64,000 bases of DNA, taken from Streptomyces varsoviensis. GTDB lineage: Bacteria; Actinomycetota; Actinomycetes; Streptomycetales; Streptomycetaceae. Shown piece after piece: positions 16,884-24,731 of this stretch (position 1 is its first letter; each line of letters opens with the position of its first letter). A model generated the notes under the pieces. The model was not told the DNA's origin and made no database searches. It saw only the letters and a program-made list of their open reading frames with translations. Location: positions 197,754 to 261,753 of the forward strand of contig NZ_JOBF01000005.1 of the NCBI RefSeq assembly GCF_000718635.1, written 5' to 3'. A program made the translations under genes and the position numbers.

Positions 16884-18149
16884 ATGACCACACGTTCCAC
16901 CGGCCAGAGCTGGAGCCTCGACATCGCCCTCGCCCAGGGCGGCTTCGACGCCCTGCACCCGGACGCCAAGGGCACCATGGAGCAGTTCGGCCACGACCAC
17001 ACCGACTTCGACAAGGTCTTCGCGCTCGTCAAGAGCGGCGCCATGCTGCCCAAGGCGTGGGCGACCATCGCCGGGCAGGCCGAGGAGCGCGCCGCCCACC
17101 ACGAGAAGGAGGGGTTCGCGCAGACCGCCGCCGACCTCTACCTGCGCGCCGCGGTGATGTGGGGCCGGGCCCAGTACTCCGTCTTCGACGCGGCCGACCC
17201 CCGCAAGGCCGCCTACCGCGCGCGTACCGACCACTGCGTCGCCCGCCTCGGCGAGCTGCGCGACGGACGGGTGCGCCGCGTGGTGCTGGAGTTCGAGGGG
17301 AAGCACATCTACGCGCTGCTGCACCTCCCGGCGCAGCAGGTGCGCAACGCTCCCGCGGTGATCCTCGGTCCGGGCATGGACATGATCAAGGAGGACTACA
17401 TATACGCGGCCGAGCGCTACTACACGTCGCACGGTGTCGTGGCCCTCTCCATCGAAGGCCCCGGCCAGGGCGAGACCCGCGCGAACGGCCTCCCCGTCGA
17501 CCTGACCAACTACGAGCGGGCCATCAGCCGCTACATCGACTACCTCACCGAGCTGCCGGAGGTCGACGCCGAGCGCATCGGTATGTTCGGCATCAGCATG
17601 AGCGGCTACTGGGGCCTGCGCGCCGCCGCGTCGGACTCGCGCCTCGCGGCGCTGGCCACCTTCGAGGGCGTCACCGGCGACTTCGACACGATCTTCAACC
17701 GGGCGCAGCCGACCTTCAAGAACAACTACATGTTCATGTCCGACCACAGCGACGAGGAGCGTTTCGACCGCGAGCTCGCCGCCCGGATGCCGCTGGGCGA
17801 CCTCGTCACCCGCATCACGCAGCCGGTCTTCGTCGGTATCGGCGAGTTCGACGAACTGACGCAGTTGGAGCAGGCGTTGGCCACGTACGAGCGGATCACG
17901 GCGCCCAAGGAGATGCGCGTCTACGAGAACGAGTTCCACCCCCTGGGCGGGGTCGCCGCCGAGATCTTCCGCTTCGGCGCCGAGTGGGTCGAGCGCGCGC
18001 TCAACGGCGAGCTGCGGGAGCCCGGCCGCGACGTACGGCACTACGTGCGGCGCGACGGCACCACCGCGGACGGCACCGCCGACCCGGACTGGTGGCTCGG
18101 GGCCGCGCCGACCTCGCTCGACGAGGCCCGCCGCGCCCTCCGCGCGTAA
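16884..18149 (+). CDS. Alpha/beta hydrolase, FrsA/DUF1100-like
   Basis: 421 aa. A helical N-terminal domain (residues 1-130) precedes a hydrolase core with the nucleophile elbow GMFGISMSGYWG (Ser near 236) and the oxyanion region ILGPGMDMIKEDY. The acid is probably in VGIGEFDELT and the His in NEFHPLGG. This arrangement matches the FrsA-like group that includes 2,6-dihydropseudooxynicotine hydrolase, which cleaves C-C bonds or esters. GAGGAGG seven bases before ATG 16884 fixes the start. Two MarR-type operators over its promoter and the divergent marR gene indicate substrate-induced expression. Confidence 0.85.
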   Translation: MTTRSTGQSWSLDIALAQGGFDALHPDAKGTMEQFGHDHTDFDKVFALVKSGAMLPKAWATIAGQAEERAAHHEKEGFAQTAADLYLRAAVMWGRAQYSVFDAADPRKAAYRARTDHCVARLGELRDGRVRRVVLEFEGKHIYALLHLPAQQVRNAPAVILGPGMDMIKEDYIYAAERYYTSHGVVALSIEGPGQGETRANGLPVDLTNYERAISRYIDYLTELPEVDAERIGMFGISMSGYWGLRAAASDSRLAALATFEGVTGDFDTIFNRAQPTFKNNYMFMSDHSDEERFDRELAARMPLGDLVTRITQPVFVGIGEFDELTQLEQALATYERITAPKEMRVYENEFHPLGGVAAEIFRFGAEWVERALNGELREPGRDVRHYVRRDGTTADGTADPDWWLGAAPTSLDEARRALRA

Positions 18150-18258
18150 CGCCCCTGCGTTGCCGCGACGCCCCGCCCGGCCGCCCGGCCTCGCCAGGCC
18201 CCGCCAGGCCCCGTGCGGCCTCGCCCGGCCCCGCCCCGGTCCGTCCTTGACGGCATCG

Positions 18259-18295
18259 GCTAACCCTATTAGCTTTTAGCTAACGCCATTAGCTA
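18259..18295 (+). promoter_or_regulatory. Tandem TetR-type operators
   Basis: GCTAA-CCCTA-TTAGC (18259-18273) and TAGCTAA-CGCCA-TTAGCTA (18277-18295) are two dyads with the same 5-bp spacing of half-sites, centred 20 bp apart. They lie just upstream of the hydrolase-tetR pair and are the likely site of autoregulation by the TetR protein. Confidence 0.7.
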
Positions 18296-18314
18296 GAGGG
18301 ATCGGAGGGACGCC

Positions 18315-19442
18315 ATGCCCGAGCAGGGGACCGCGCCCGGCCACGAGCACCACACCACGCCCGCGAACGGGGGCGCGGCGGGGCAGAAGCCCGCGAACGG
18401 GAGCGCGGCCGGGCACGGGGTCATGGCCGAGGGCGGGGGCGCGGCCGGGCGAGCGACCGGGCCGGTGGACGGACCCGTAACCACCCTCGCGACCGGGCCG
18501 GTGGACGGACCCGTAACCACCCCCGCGACCGGCCCGGTAGACGGACCCGTAACCACCCCCGCGACCGGCCCCGCCACCGAACCCGCGACCGGCCCCGCCC
18601 CCGTAACCGGCCGCCTCGCCGTAGACGGCGGGACGATCGCGTACGAGGTGGCGGGGGCCGGCCCGCTGATCGTCCTCGCGCATGGCATGGGCGACAGCCG
18701 GGCGGCGTACCGGACGGTGCTCCCGCCGCTGGTGGCGGCGGGCTACCGGGTCGCCGCGGTCGACCTGCGGGGCTGCGGCGAGTCGAGCGCCGACTGGCCG
18801 GACTGGAGCCGTACCGCCGTCGCCGGCGACCTGCTGGCGGTCGTACGCCACCTCGGCGGCGGCCCGGCCGTACTCGTCGGCCACTCGCTGGCCGGCGGCG
18901 CGGCCACCATCGCCGCGGCCCGCGAACCCGAGCTGATCAGGGCGGTCGTCGAGCTGGCGCCGTTCACCCGCAAGCAGTCGACCGGCCTCGGCGACCTGCG
19001 GCTGAAGCGCTTCCGGCAGGGCATGCTGCGGCTGCTCGGCACGCTCGCCCTCGGCAGTACGCGGTACTGGCGCTCGTACCTGGACGTGGCCTACCCCGGC
19101 CCGAAGCCGGCCGACTGGACGGAGCGGCTGGCCCGCGTCGAGGCGCTGCTGCGCGAGCCGGGCCGGATGAAGGCGCTCCAGGGCATGGGCCGCAGCGCCC
19201 CGACCGACGCCGGCGCGCGCCTCGGCGACGTACGCTGCCCGGTCCTGGTGGTCATGGGCACGCTCGACCCCGACTGGGCCGACCCGCGCGCGGAGGGAAC
19301 GGCGGTCGTCGAGGCCCTGCCGCCCGGCCTGGGCCGCCTTGAGATGATCGAGGGCGCCGGGCACTACCCGCACGACCAGTTCCCCGACCAGGTGGTCTCT
19401 CTGATGCTCGCCTTCCTCCAGCCGGACGCCGCCCGTGCCTAG
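18315..19442 (+). CDS. Alpha/beta hydrolase with repetitive N-terminal extension
   Basis: 375 aa. Residues 1-100 are low complexity and contain three copies of a 12-residue unit ATGPVDGPVTTP. The hydrolase core starts at GRLAVDGGTIAYEVAGAGPL and has HGMGDS (oxyanion side), the nucleophile elbow LVGHSLAGGA, an acidic residue in MGTLDPDWAD and the His in EGAGHYPHDQ, a complete Ser-Asp-His set. Substrate unknown. It overlaps the downstream TetR gene by 8 bases, forming one operon behind tandem TetR operators. A GGAGGGACGCC segment precedes ATG 18315. Confidence 0.85.
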   Translation: MPEQGTAPGHEHHTTPANGGAAGQKPANGSAAGHGVMAEGGGAAGRATGPVDGPVTTLATGPVDGPVTTPATGPVDGPVTTPATGPATEPATGPAPVTGRLAVDGGTIAYEVAGAGPLIVLAHGMGDSRAAYRTVLPPLVAAGYRVAAVDLRGCGESSADWPDWSRTAVAGDLLAVVRHLGGGPAVLVGHSLAGGAATIAAAREPELIRAVVELAPFTRKQSTGLGDLRLKRFRQGMLRLLGTLALGSTRYWRSYLDVAYPGPKPADWTERLARVEALLREPGRMKALQGMGRSAPTDAGARLGDVRCPVLVVMGTLDPDWADPRAEGTAVVEALPPGLGRLEMIEGAGHYPHDQFPDQVVSLMLAFLQPDAARA

Positions 19443-20016
19443 GGCCGGCCTGAACCCGACGGCCGTGGTCGCGGCCGCCGCCGCCCTCGCCGACGAGGTG
19501 GGCGCCGCCAACCTGACCATGGGCCTGCTGGCCGAACGGCTCGGCGTGCGTACGCCCTCCCTCTACAAGCACGTGGGCGGCCAGGAAGACCTCAACCGGC
19601 GCGTCGCCGCCCTGGCGTTGAGCGAGGCCGGCGACGCCGTCGGCGGCGCCGTCCAGGGGTACGCGGGCCGCGACGCCCTGGCAGCCGCGGCCCGCGCGTT
19701 CCGCGGCTACGTCCTGGAACACCCCGGCCGGTACGCCGCCACCGTCGGCATGGAACCCACCGGCCCGGACGACCCGCTGGCCGCGGCGGCCCAACGCCTC
19801 CTCCACGCCTTCACCGCGGTCCTGCGCGGCTACGACATACCGGAGCCCGACGTCGACCACGCCCTGCGCGCCCTCCGCAGCCTCTGCCACGGCTTCGCCA
19901 CCCTCCAGTCGGCGGGCGGCTTCCAGTGGAGCGCCGATGTCGACGAGAGCTTCGAGTGGCTGATCGCCTTCGCCGACCGGGGGTTGCGTTCGTACGCGCG
20001 ACAGGGCCGGCGGTGA
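19435..20016 (+). CDS. TetR-family transcriptional regulator
   Basis: 193 aa starting at GTG 19435, overlapping the hydrolase stop by 8 bases. The helix-turn-helix is AAAALADEVGAANLTMGLLA then RLGVRTPSLYKHVGGQEDLN (residues about 13-55); the C-terminal part with FRGYVLEHPGRYAATVG and LRSLCHGFATLQSAGGF resembles the WHG ligand-binding domain. Translational coupling and the paired dyads before the operon suggest autorepression relieved by a hydrolase substrate or product (inference). Confidence 0.9.
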   Translation: MPRAGLNPTAVVAAAAALADEVGAANLTMGLLAERLGVRTPSLYKHVGGQEDLNRRVAALALSEAGDAVGGAVQGYAGRDALAAAARAFRGYVLEHPGRYAATVGMEPTGPDDPLAAAAQRLLHAFTAVLRGYDIPEPDVDHALRALRSLCHGFATLQSAGGFQWSADVDESFEWLIAFADRGLRSYARQGRR

Positions 20017-20101
20017 ACGGAACAGGCGTCAAGGGCAGTTGACCATGAAGAAGCCGAACACCCCGTCTCCAAAGCGTGGTCGAGGGGTACCCGGTAGAAC
20101 C

Positions 20102-20593
20102 TCAGCGGACGTTGACGGTCGCCACGCCGGAGGTCCGTTCGCGTACGGGGTGGCTGTCCTTCGGGGAGAGGAGCACGTACACGACGGCGCGGTACTGCGG
20201 GGAGCCGGCCCGCTCGGCCTTGACGCGCGCGGCGGCCTCGGCGGAGCCGTCGCCCCGGCCAGCCACGGAACCGCAGGTCACCTGGTGCCAGGCAGACGCG
20301 CCGGCGCGCCCTTCGAGGCATACGCGCACGTAGTCGGCGGCGTCGTCGTCGCCCTGGGCGGTGACCGTGAAGGTCTTGCCGACCTGCGCCGTGTGCGGCG
20401 CCTTGATGCTGACGTCGCCCTTGGCGAACGCCGGCCCTGCCGCCAGCGCCACCGCGGCCAGCCCCAGCGCCCCGATCACGGCAACGCGCCCGCCCCGCAC
20501 TCGCGCTTCCCCGGTCTGCTCAGTCGTGGCCTTCTCGGTCCCGGCCTTCTCGATTCCGGTCTGCTCAGTCCCGGCCTTCTCAGTCCTGGTCAT
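20102..20593 (-). CDS. Secreted protein of unknown function
   Basis: 163 aa from ATG 20593. Residues 1-30 hold a repetitive EKAGTEQTG pattern, followed by a signal-peptide-like segment VAVIGALGLAAVALAAGPAFA with an AFA cleavage site. The mature part (KGDVSIKAPHTAQVGKTFTV) looks like a small beta-rich extracellular domain with two cysteines (VCLEG, VTCGS) that could pair. No enzyme motif is visible. An alternative start upstream (to 20677) is less likely. Confidence 0.65.
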   Translation of the reverse strand: MTRTEKAGTEQTGIEKAGTEKATTEQTGEARVRGGRVAVIGALGLAAVALAAGPAFAKGDVSIKAPHTAQVGKTFTVTAQGDDDAADYVRVCLEGRAGASAWHQVTCGSVAGRGDGSAEAAARVKAERAGSPQYRAVVYVLLSPKDSHPVRERTSGVATVNVR

Positions 20594-20898
20594 GGACTTA
20601 CCTGCCTCCCGTGAGCCTCCGCCGCTCGGCGAGGCCCACCCCGTTCGCGGAGACGCCCGCTGCGTCTCGCTGTTCACCGAGACGGGCCGCCCACCCCACC
20701 CGTTGCCTGCCGCAGAGGGCCTTTACGGAGCCATAGCCAACCCCGGTACCGCGCCGACGAGGCCCGCGGAAGACGAGGAATTCCGCCCCTCGGGTCCGGT
20801 ATGACCGATTCCACCCTGGTGCGCACGGTGCCCCTCGGTGATGCTGCCGACTGACCGAGAACCGACCCATACATGCCAAGAACTCGCAGGGGGGAACC
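20594..20898. other. Divergent regulatory spacer
   Basis: About 305 bp separate two divergent secreted-protein genes. No open frame with family similarity is seen. The right part (TCACCGAGAC and GACTGACCGAGAACC) probably holds the promoter of the I36-type gene, but no clear hexamers could be assigned. Confidence 0.4.
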
Positions 20899-21270
20899 AT
20901 GAAGAGAAGCATCCGCAGAGCCTCGGCCGTGGCGCTGGGAGCCGTGGCGGCGGCGGTACTGGCGGTCGGCCCCGCCCAGGCGACGCCCGCCTCCCCCTGG
21001 GCCAACTGTCCGGACGGGGCCGTCTGTCTGTACCCCGAGGGGCAGGACCCCGCCAAGTCGCCCAGCCACAAGTTCTGGAGCTACGGCGCCCATAACCTGA
21101 GCGGCCAGTACAACTTCCACTGGATTCTCAACAACCAGTACGGCGGCGCTCGCGCGAAACTGTGCAGCGGCTACAACGGCACCGGCACCTGCCACCACGA
21201 CATGGCCCCGCAATACGGCTGGTGGACCAATTTCACCCCGGTCAACTCGGTCGTCCTCTACCTGCCATAA
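20899..21270 (+). CDS. Secreted peptidase-inhibitor family I36-like protein
   Basis: 123 aa with a clear signal peptide (ASAVALGAVAAAVLAVGPAQA, cleavage after AQA). The mature domain has the I36/SMPI-like spacing CPDGAVCLYPEGQDP, FWSYGAHNLSGQYN and LCSGYNGTGTC, ending in NSVVLYLP: a beta/gamma-crystallin-like fold with four cysteines. I36 proteins inhibit metalloproteinases in Streptomyces; many homologues are untested. AGGGGGGAACC precedes ATG 20899. Its stop lies 13 bases inside the convergent DUF3291 gene. Confidence 0.82.
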   Translation: MKRSIRRASAVALGAVAAAVLAVGPAQATPASPWANCPDGAVCLYPEGQDPAKSPSHKFWSYGAHNLSGQYNFHWILNNQYGGARAKLCSGYNGTGTCHHDMAPQYGWWTNFTPVNSVVLYLP

Positions 21271-21794
21271 GCCGCCGGGGCCGGGGTTCCGTCCGGGGCG
21301 AAGGAATGGTGGAAGGTAAAGGCGTGCGGCGCGGAACCGTGGTCGCGCAAATGCTCCAGCCGGGAAACTCCGTCCCGCCAGGTCGGGGTGGAGCCGTCGG
21401 AGACCCACCAGCACACGTAATTCGGCTGCCCTGACCTCTCGAACCAGTCGTAACGCCGGTTCAACGCCGTACGGTGCAGACCGGAGTAGATGGCGTCGAA
21501 GGCGGAACGCAGCCCGGCCCAGAGCGAGAGGGTCGCCGCCAGCGCGGTGGTCTCCGCCGTACGCCCCTTCCCGTACCATTCCGGCACGGCGAACTCCCCC
21601 CACACCCCCCAATCCGCCTCAAAGTGCGCCCCCCGCCCACCCTCCGCCGCCACAGCATGAGCGACGTACCCGGGCTGCCGACCAATCTCCCCGTAGACGC
21701 CCTTCCCCATGTCATAAAACTCGCGCGTAAGCGCCCCAGAATCAGCAAGCGGCCTTTTCAAAACACCGAACGTATACAACGCAAGCCGATCCAT
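21258..21794 (-). CDS. DUF3291 family protein
   Basis: 178 aa from ATG 21794, preceded by GGGAGGG. The N-terminal LALYTFGVLKRPLADSGALT, and later the segments HFEADWGVWGEFAVPEWYG and WADGS-like WWVSDGSTPTWRDGVSRLEH, match DUF3291, a monooxygenase-like (ferredoxin-fold) family of unknown function. The frame is open further upstream into a GNAT fragment, so an accidental fusion reading to 22019 is possible but the ribosome-binding site favours 21794. The 3' end overlaps the convergent I36 gene by 13 bp. Confidence 0.78.
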   Translation of the reverse strand: MDRLALYTFGVLKRPLADSGALTREFYDMGKGVYGEIGRQPGYVAHAVAAEGGRGAHFEADWGVWGEFAVPEWYGKGRTAETTALAATLSLWAGLRSAFDAIYSGLHRTALNRRYDWFERSGQPNYVCWWVSDGSTPTWRDGVSRLEHLRDHGSAPHAFTFHHSFAPDGTPAPAAYGR

Positions 21795-21884
21795 AATTCC
21801 CTCCCCGAACAGCAACCCTCCAGGCCCCCGAGAAGGTAGCCCCCCGCCTCTCCCCTGTCGAAGTTGCACATCCTGGCCCGAAAT

Positions 21885-22019
21885 GGCTTCCCGCCCAAAC
21901 CTCACAACAGCGCCCGCGTAGCCATGACCGCGCAGGCGGGCCGGGGTGTAGACGATGTCCACCTGGATCTGGCCGCCGATCAGCGGGTTCGTTGTCCCGT
22001 ATCTCTGGAAGCGAGCCAT
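21885..22019 (-). pseudogene. Fragment of a GNAT acetyltransferase
   Basis: The minus-strand frame reads MARFQRYGTTNPLIGG then VDIVYTPARLRGHGYAGAVV. VYTPxxxRGxGYAGAV is the acetyl-CoA loop of GNAT enzymes. About 45 residues are recognisable; the C-terminal part is missing and the frame runs into the DUF3291 leader, while upstream residues (PVSVNLNHP) lie in another frame. This is a decayed remnant at the edge of a scar region. Confidence 0.5.
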
Positions 22020-22267
22020 CCCGGTGCGCTGGCCTGGGGTGGTTCAGATTGACGGAGACGGGACAGGCCGACTCGTCTCGCTCAACCTGAGCATTGTTGT
22101 CCGCTGTCATTCAACCCAGCCGTTTGACAGCGAACGCAGCCGTTTCGGCTGGCTGCGGGTGCGAACGTAATCGCGTGCGGTGAAAGTGCTGGTGGGCGGC
22201 CCAGCCCGAGGGCGCTCGCGGTCACACAGCGTTCCAGCAGCGGCACCCCTCCCATCCTCTGGTCGTC

Positions 22268-22470
22268 CTACAGGTGGTCGAGGGGTTCGGCGGCGTACGT
22301 TCCGTCGCCCAGCGGGGCATCGGTTAGCTCGAAGCGTTGGGGGAGGCTGCCGACCCGGCGAGTGACAACGCTGCCGGGGGCCCGGGTGGTCTCGTAGTAG
22401 AGAGGAGTGCCGTCGGCCCCGGCGGTTCCAAGCAGACTGAAGCGGCGACCAGGCGCACAAACTGGCGGGC
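22268..22470 (-). pseudogene. Decayed C-terminal gene fragment
   Basis: One minus-strand frame gives a protein-like tail: FSLLGTAGADGTPLYYETTR, then VTRRVGSLPQRFELTDAPLG, ending DHL and TAG at 22268-22270. The preceding part, DARQFVRLVAA, is in a different frame, which implies a frameshift near 22440. I do not recognise the family. The fragment stops about 100 bp short of the left 74-bp inverted repeat. Confidence 0.4.
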
Positions 22471-22472
22471 GT

Positions 22473-22500
22473 CCTCATTGGAGCTTCCTCATTGGAGCTT
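22473..22500. repeat. Perfect 14-bp tandem duplication
   Basis: CCTCATTGGAGCTT occurs twice head to tail (22473-22486 and 22487-22500), next to the frameshifted gene fragment. It looks like slippage or a small insertion scar. Confidence 0.85.
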
Positions 22501-22569
22501 CCTGCGGTTCCGCAGCGCGGAGAAGCTGATTGCGACGCGTATCCCTCTGTCCGGCTGGCGTGTACGGCC

Positions 22570-22643
22570 TGGCCACGGGTTTCGTGGCCGGTCAAAGTTT
22601 GATGCCGTAGATCAAGGTTCGGTGACACAGGTCACCGAACCTG
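22570..22643 (+). repeat. Left 74-bp inverted repeat with internal hairpin
   Basis: It starts TGGCCACGGGTTTCGTGGCC and ends GTCACCGAACCTG. Inside lies AGGTTCGGTGAC-ACAG-GTCACCGAACCT (22615-22642), a perfect 12-bp stem with a 4-base loop. The mate is at 24147-24220, differing only at two G/C positions. Confidence 0.92.
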
Positions 22644-22853
22644 CGGGTTCGCGAGCCCGAGGTGATCCGTATGGTCTCGCAACCGGACGAACCGCCGACC
22701 GCGTCAGCCCTCAGGGGGTAAACCGTGGGCCGATGTCCTCGCGAGAAATCAAACGGTGGGCCGTTGGTGCGCGGGAGCGGCATGTGACAGCGTTCCCTTG
22801 TGCCCACGGACTGTCCGTCGCGGCACGATTGACGTTCCGTCACCAGGAGGGCC

Positions 22854-24059
22854 ATGACCACCACGCCGTTCATCAGCCGGAAGGGCATGACGCGCCGCAG
22901 AGTGCTCGGAGCCGCGCTGGCCGCCGGGGCCGCCGTGCCGCTCGCCACCGGTGCCGATCTGGCCGCGGCCAAATCGGCACCGACGCGGCTCATGCTGCCC
23001 GTGCCCACCGGACCGCACCCGGTGGGCACGGTCCCACTGCACCTTGTCGACCGGTCACGTCCGGACCACATCGCGGGCCCCGGGCACTTTCGCGAGCTGA
23101 TGGCCACCGTCTGGTACCCCGCCCGGGACGTCCAGCGGTACCCGGTGGCGCCCTGGATGCCGGCCGGCGCACTTCAGGCGCTCCTCACCAACGCCGGGTT
23201 CGGCGAGCTGACCCCCCTGGGGCCGCTCTCTGCCGGCCATGTGGGCGCTCCGGTGCGGCGATCGGGCCGACGGCTGCCCGTGGTCGTGTTCTCGCACGGC
23301 GCACACAGTCACCAGGGCGACCACACCGTCATGGTCCAGGAGCTCGCCAGCCACGGATACGCGGCTGTGACGGTGGCTCACCAGTACGACACCTACACCG
23401 AGTTCCCGAACGGTCGGATCGTCGTCCCGATCGATGACGAGCAGGCGCCGACGCTTCCCGGGGACTTCGCAGCCGACCTGCGCTTCGTCCTCGACTGCGT
23501 CGAGCAGCTCGCCGCCGGACGCAATCCGGACGTCGACCACAGGGAGCTGCCGGCCGGACTGCTCGGCTCCCTCGACCCGCGGCGCATGGGCGCGTTCGGC
23601 TGGTCGAAGGGCGGGACGGCCACCGCCTCCGCCATGCTCGCGGACGAACGCATCCGGGCCGGGCTGAGCCTCGACGGTCCGATGCAGATGAAACCGCCAC
23701 TGACCGGCGACTTGGACCGGCCGTTCATGATGATGTCCGCCGAGTACACCCGGGCCACGCACCCCGAGGTCGCCGCGTTCTGGTCGCACCTGCGGGGCTG
23801 GCGGCTGAACATCCAGGCCCAGGGGGCCGCCCACATCTCCTACGGCGACAACGAGGCGCTGTTCCCACAGGTGGCGAAGCTGCTCGGATGGAGCAAGAAG
23901 CAGCTCCAGGACGTGATCGGCACCCTCGATCCCGACCAGGCGGTGAAGATCCAGCAGGCGTACCCGCTCGCGTTCTTCGACAAGCACCTGCGCCACCGCC
24001 GGGGCCACCTGCTCGACGGGCCGTCCCCAGCCTTCCCGGCAGTGACGTTCCTCCCTTGA
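22854..24059 (+). CDS. Tat-exported alpha/beta hydrolase (PAF-acetylhydrolase-like)
   Basis: 401 aa. The N-terminus has a twin-arginine signal (MTRRRVLGAALAAGAAVPLA, residues 12-31). The core shows LPVVVFSHGAHSHQGDH, which holds the oxyanion region, and the nucleophile elbow GAFGWSKGGTATA. Late in the chain AAHISYGDNEALF holds the likely His, so a Ser-Asp-His enzyme related to platelet-activating-factor acetylhydrolase or chlorophyllase-like esterases is expected outside the membrane. AGGAGG precedes ATG 22854. It is the only intact gene between two 74-bp inverted repeats and may have arrived with them. Confidence 0.83.
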   Translation: MTTTPFISRKGMTRRRVLGAALAAGAAVPLATGADLAAAKSAPTRLMLPVPTGPHPVGTVPLHLVDRSRPDHIAGPGHFRELMATVWYPARDVQRYPVAPWMPAGALQALLTNAGFGELTPLGPLSAGHVGAPVRRSGRRLPVVVFSHGAHSHQGDHTVMVQELASHGYAAVTVAHQYDTYTEFPNGRIVVPIDDEQAPTLPGDFAADLRFVLDCVEQLAAGRNPDVDHRELPAGLLGSLDPRRMGAFGWSKGGTATASAMLADERIRAGLSLDGPMQMKPPLTGDLDRPFMMMSAEYTRATHPEVAAFWSHLRGWRLNIQAQGAAHISYGDNEALFPQVAKLLGWSKKQLQDVIGTLDPDQAVKIQQAYPLAFFDKHLRHRRGHLLDGPSPAFPAVTFLP

Positions 24060-24146
24060 GTACCTGGGACCGCAGCACCGCGGTCCCTCGCAGGCCCTTG
24101 GGGGAGCAGGACGGCTGGACCGAGTTCTACGTCGGCCCCGGAATCC

Positions 24147-24220
24147 CAGGTTCGGTGACCTGTGTCACCGAACCTTGATCTACGGCATCAAAGTTTGACC
24201 GGCCACGAAACCCCTGGCCA
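24147..24220 (-). repeat. Right 74-bp inverted repeat with internal hairpin
   Basis: Reverse complement of the left repeat with two mismatches. The same 12-bp stem appears as AGGTTCGGTGAC-CTGT-GTCACCGAACCT (24148-24175), 88 bp after the hydrolase stop. Here it could also act as a transcription terminator, although no T-tract follows. Confidence 0.92.
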
Positions 24221-24225
24221 CCCGC

Positions 24226-24731
24226 CCTTGCCCCGGCGGCCCCGGTTCCGTCACCGGGGCCGCCGGCCGCGCGGTCCAGCAGCCTGACGGCGGCCTGTGC
24301 GATTTCCTCCTCGTGCGGCCGACGGCCTGCGCGTTCGGCCAGCACCTGGTGAGCCCGGTCGAAGACCAGCTCGCCCATCGGGACCGGCAGGCCCGCAAGT
24401 GGCGCCAGGTCGCGGTGACCCGCCCTTCGCCGCGGTGGTTGCGTACCCAGACGCAGGAGATGCCGTAGGGGTCGTAGTGGACCTCCCAACCCCGCTCGCC
24501 CTGGCCGGCACCGGACGGCTGAACGCGGAAGGGGCTCAACTCCGCACCGTCATAGGCGCGGTGGCCCAGGCGGATGCCGTAGGAGTTGATCCTCCGTTGG
24601 CAGCGGGGCAGCAGCTCGATGTACTCGTCTGGGCTGAGCGCGACCGGGACGTGCCCGGCCCCCGAGACCAGGACGGCGTACTTCTCGTTCGGACTCACAC
24701 GACCGACCGCGGCAGCAGCCGGAGTGGCATA
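24226..24731 (-). pseudogene. Mu/TnsB-type transposase, truncated C-terminal remnant
   Basis: The minus strand encodes SPNEKYAVLVSGAGHVPVAL, SPDEYIELLPRCQRRINSYG, GWEVHYDPYGISCVWVRNH and VTATWRHL. It then continues after a frameshift near 24410 as LAGLPVPMGELVFDRAHQVL and EEEIAQAAVRLLDRA. This is the Mu-transposase C-terminal domain typical of Streptomyces TnsB/TniA-like transposases. The catalytic DDE part is absent, so it is not functional. Its frame runs straight into the right 74-bp repeat. Confidence 0.72.

Larger units (their letters stand above)
22570..24220. mobile_element. Element bounded by 74-bp inverted repeats carrying a hydrolase gene
   Basis: Positions 22570-22643 and 24147-24220 are inverted copies of one 74-bp sequence with two mismatches. 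The 1.5 kb between them holds a single intact gene (Tat-exported hydrolase). There is no transposase inside, but a transposase remnant abuts the right repeat. No target-site duplication is visible next to the repeats. It could be a non-autonomous transposon, or the result of two insertions of a small element in opposite orientation. Confidence 0.6.

Noticed and set aside
22560..24230. Target-site duplication next to the 74-bp inverted repeats
   Set aside because: Bases outside the two repeats (ACGGCC and CCCGCC) do not match.
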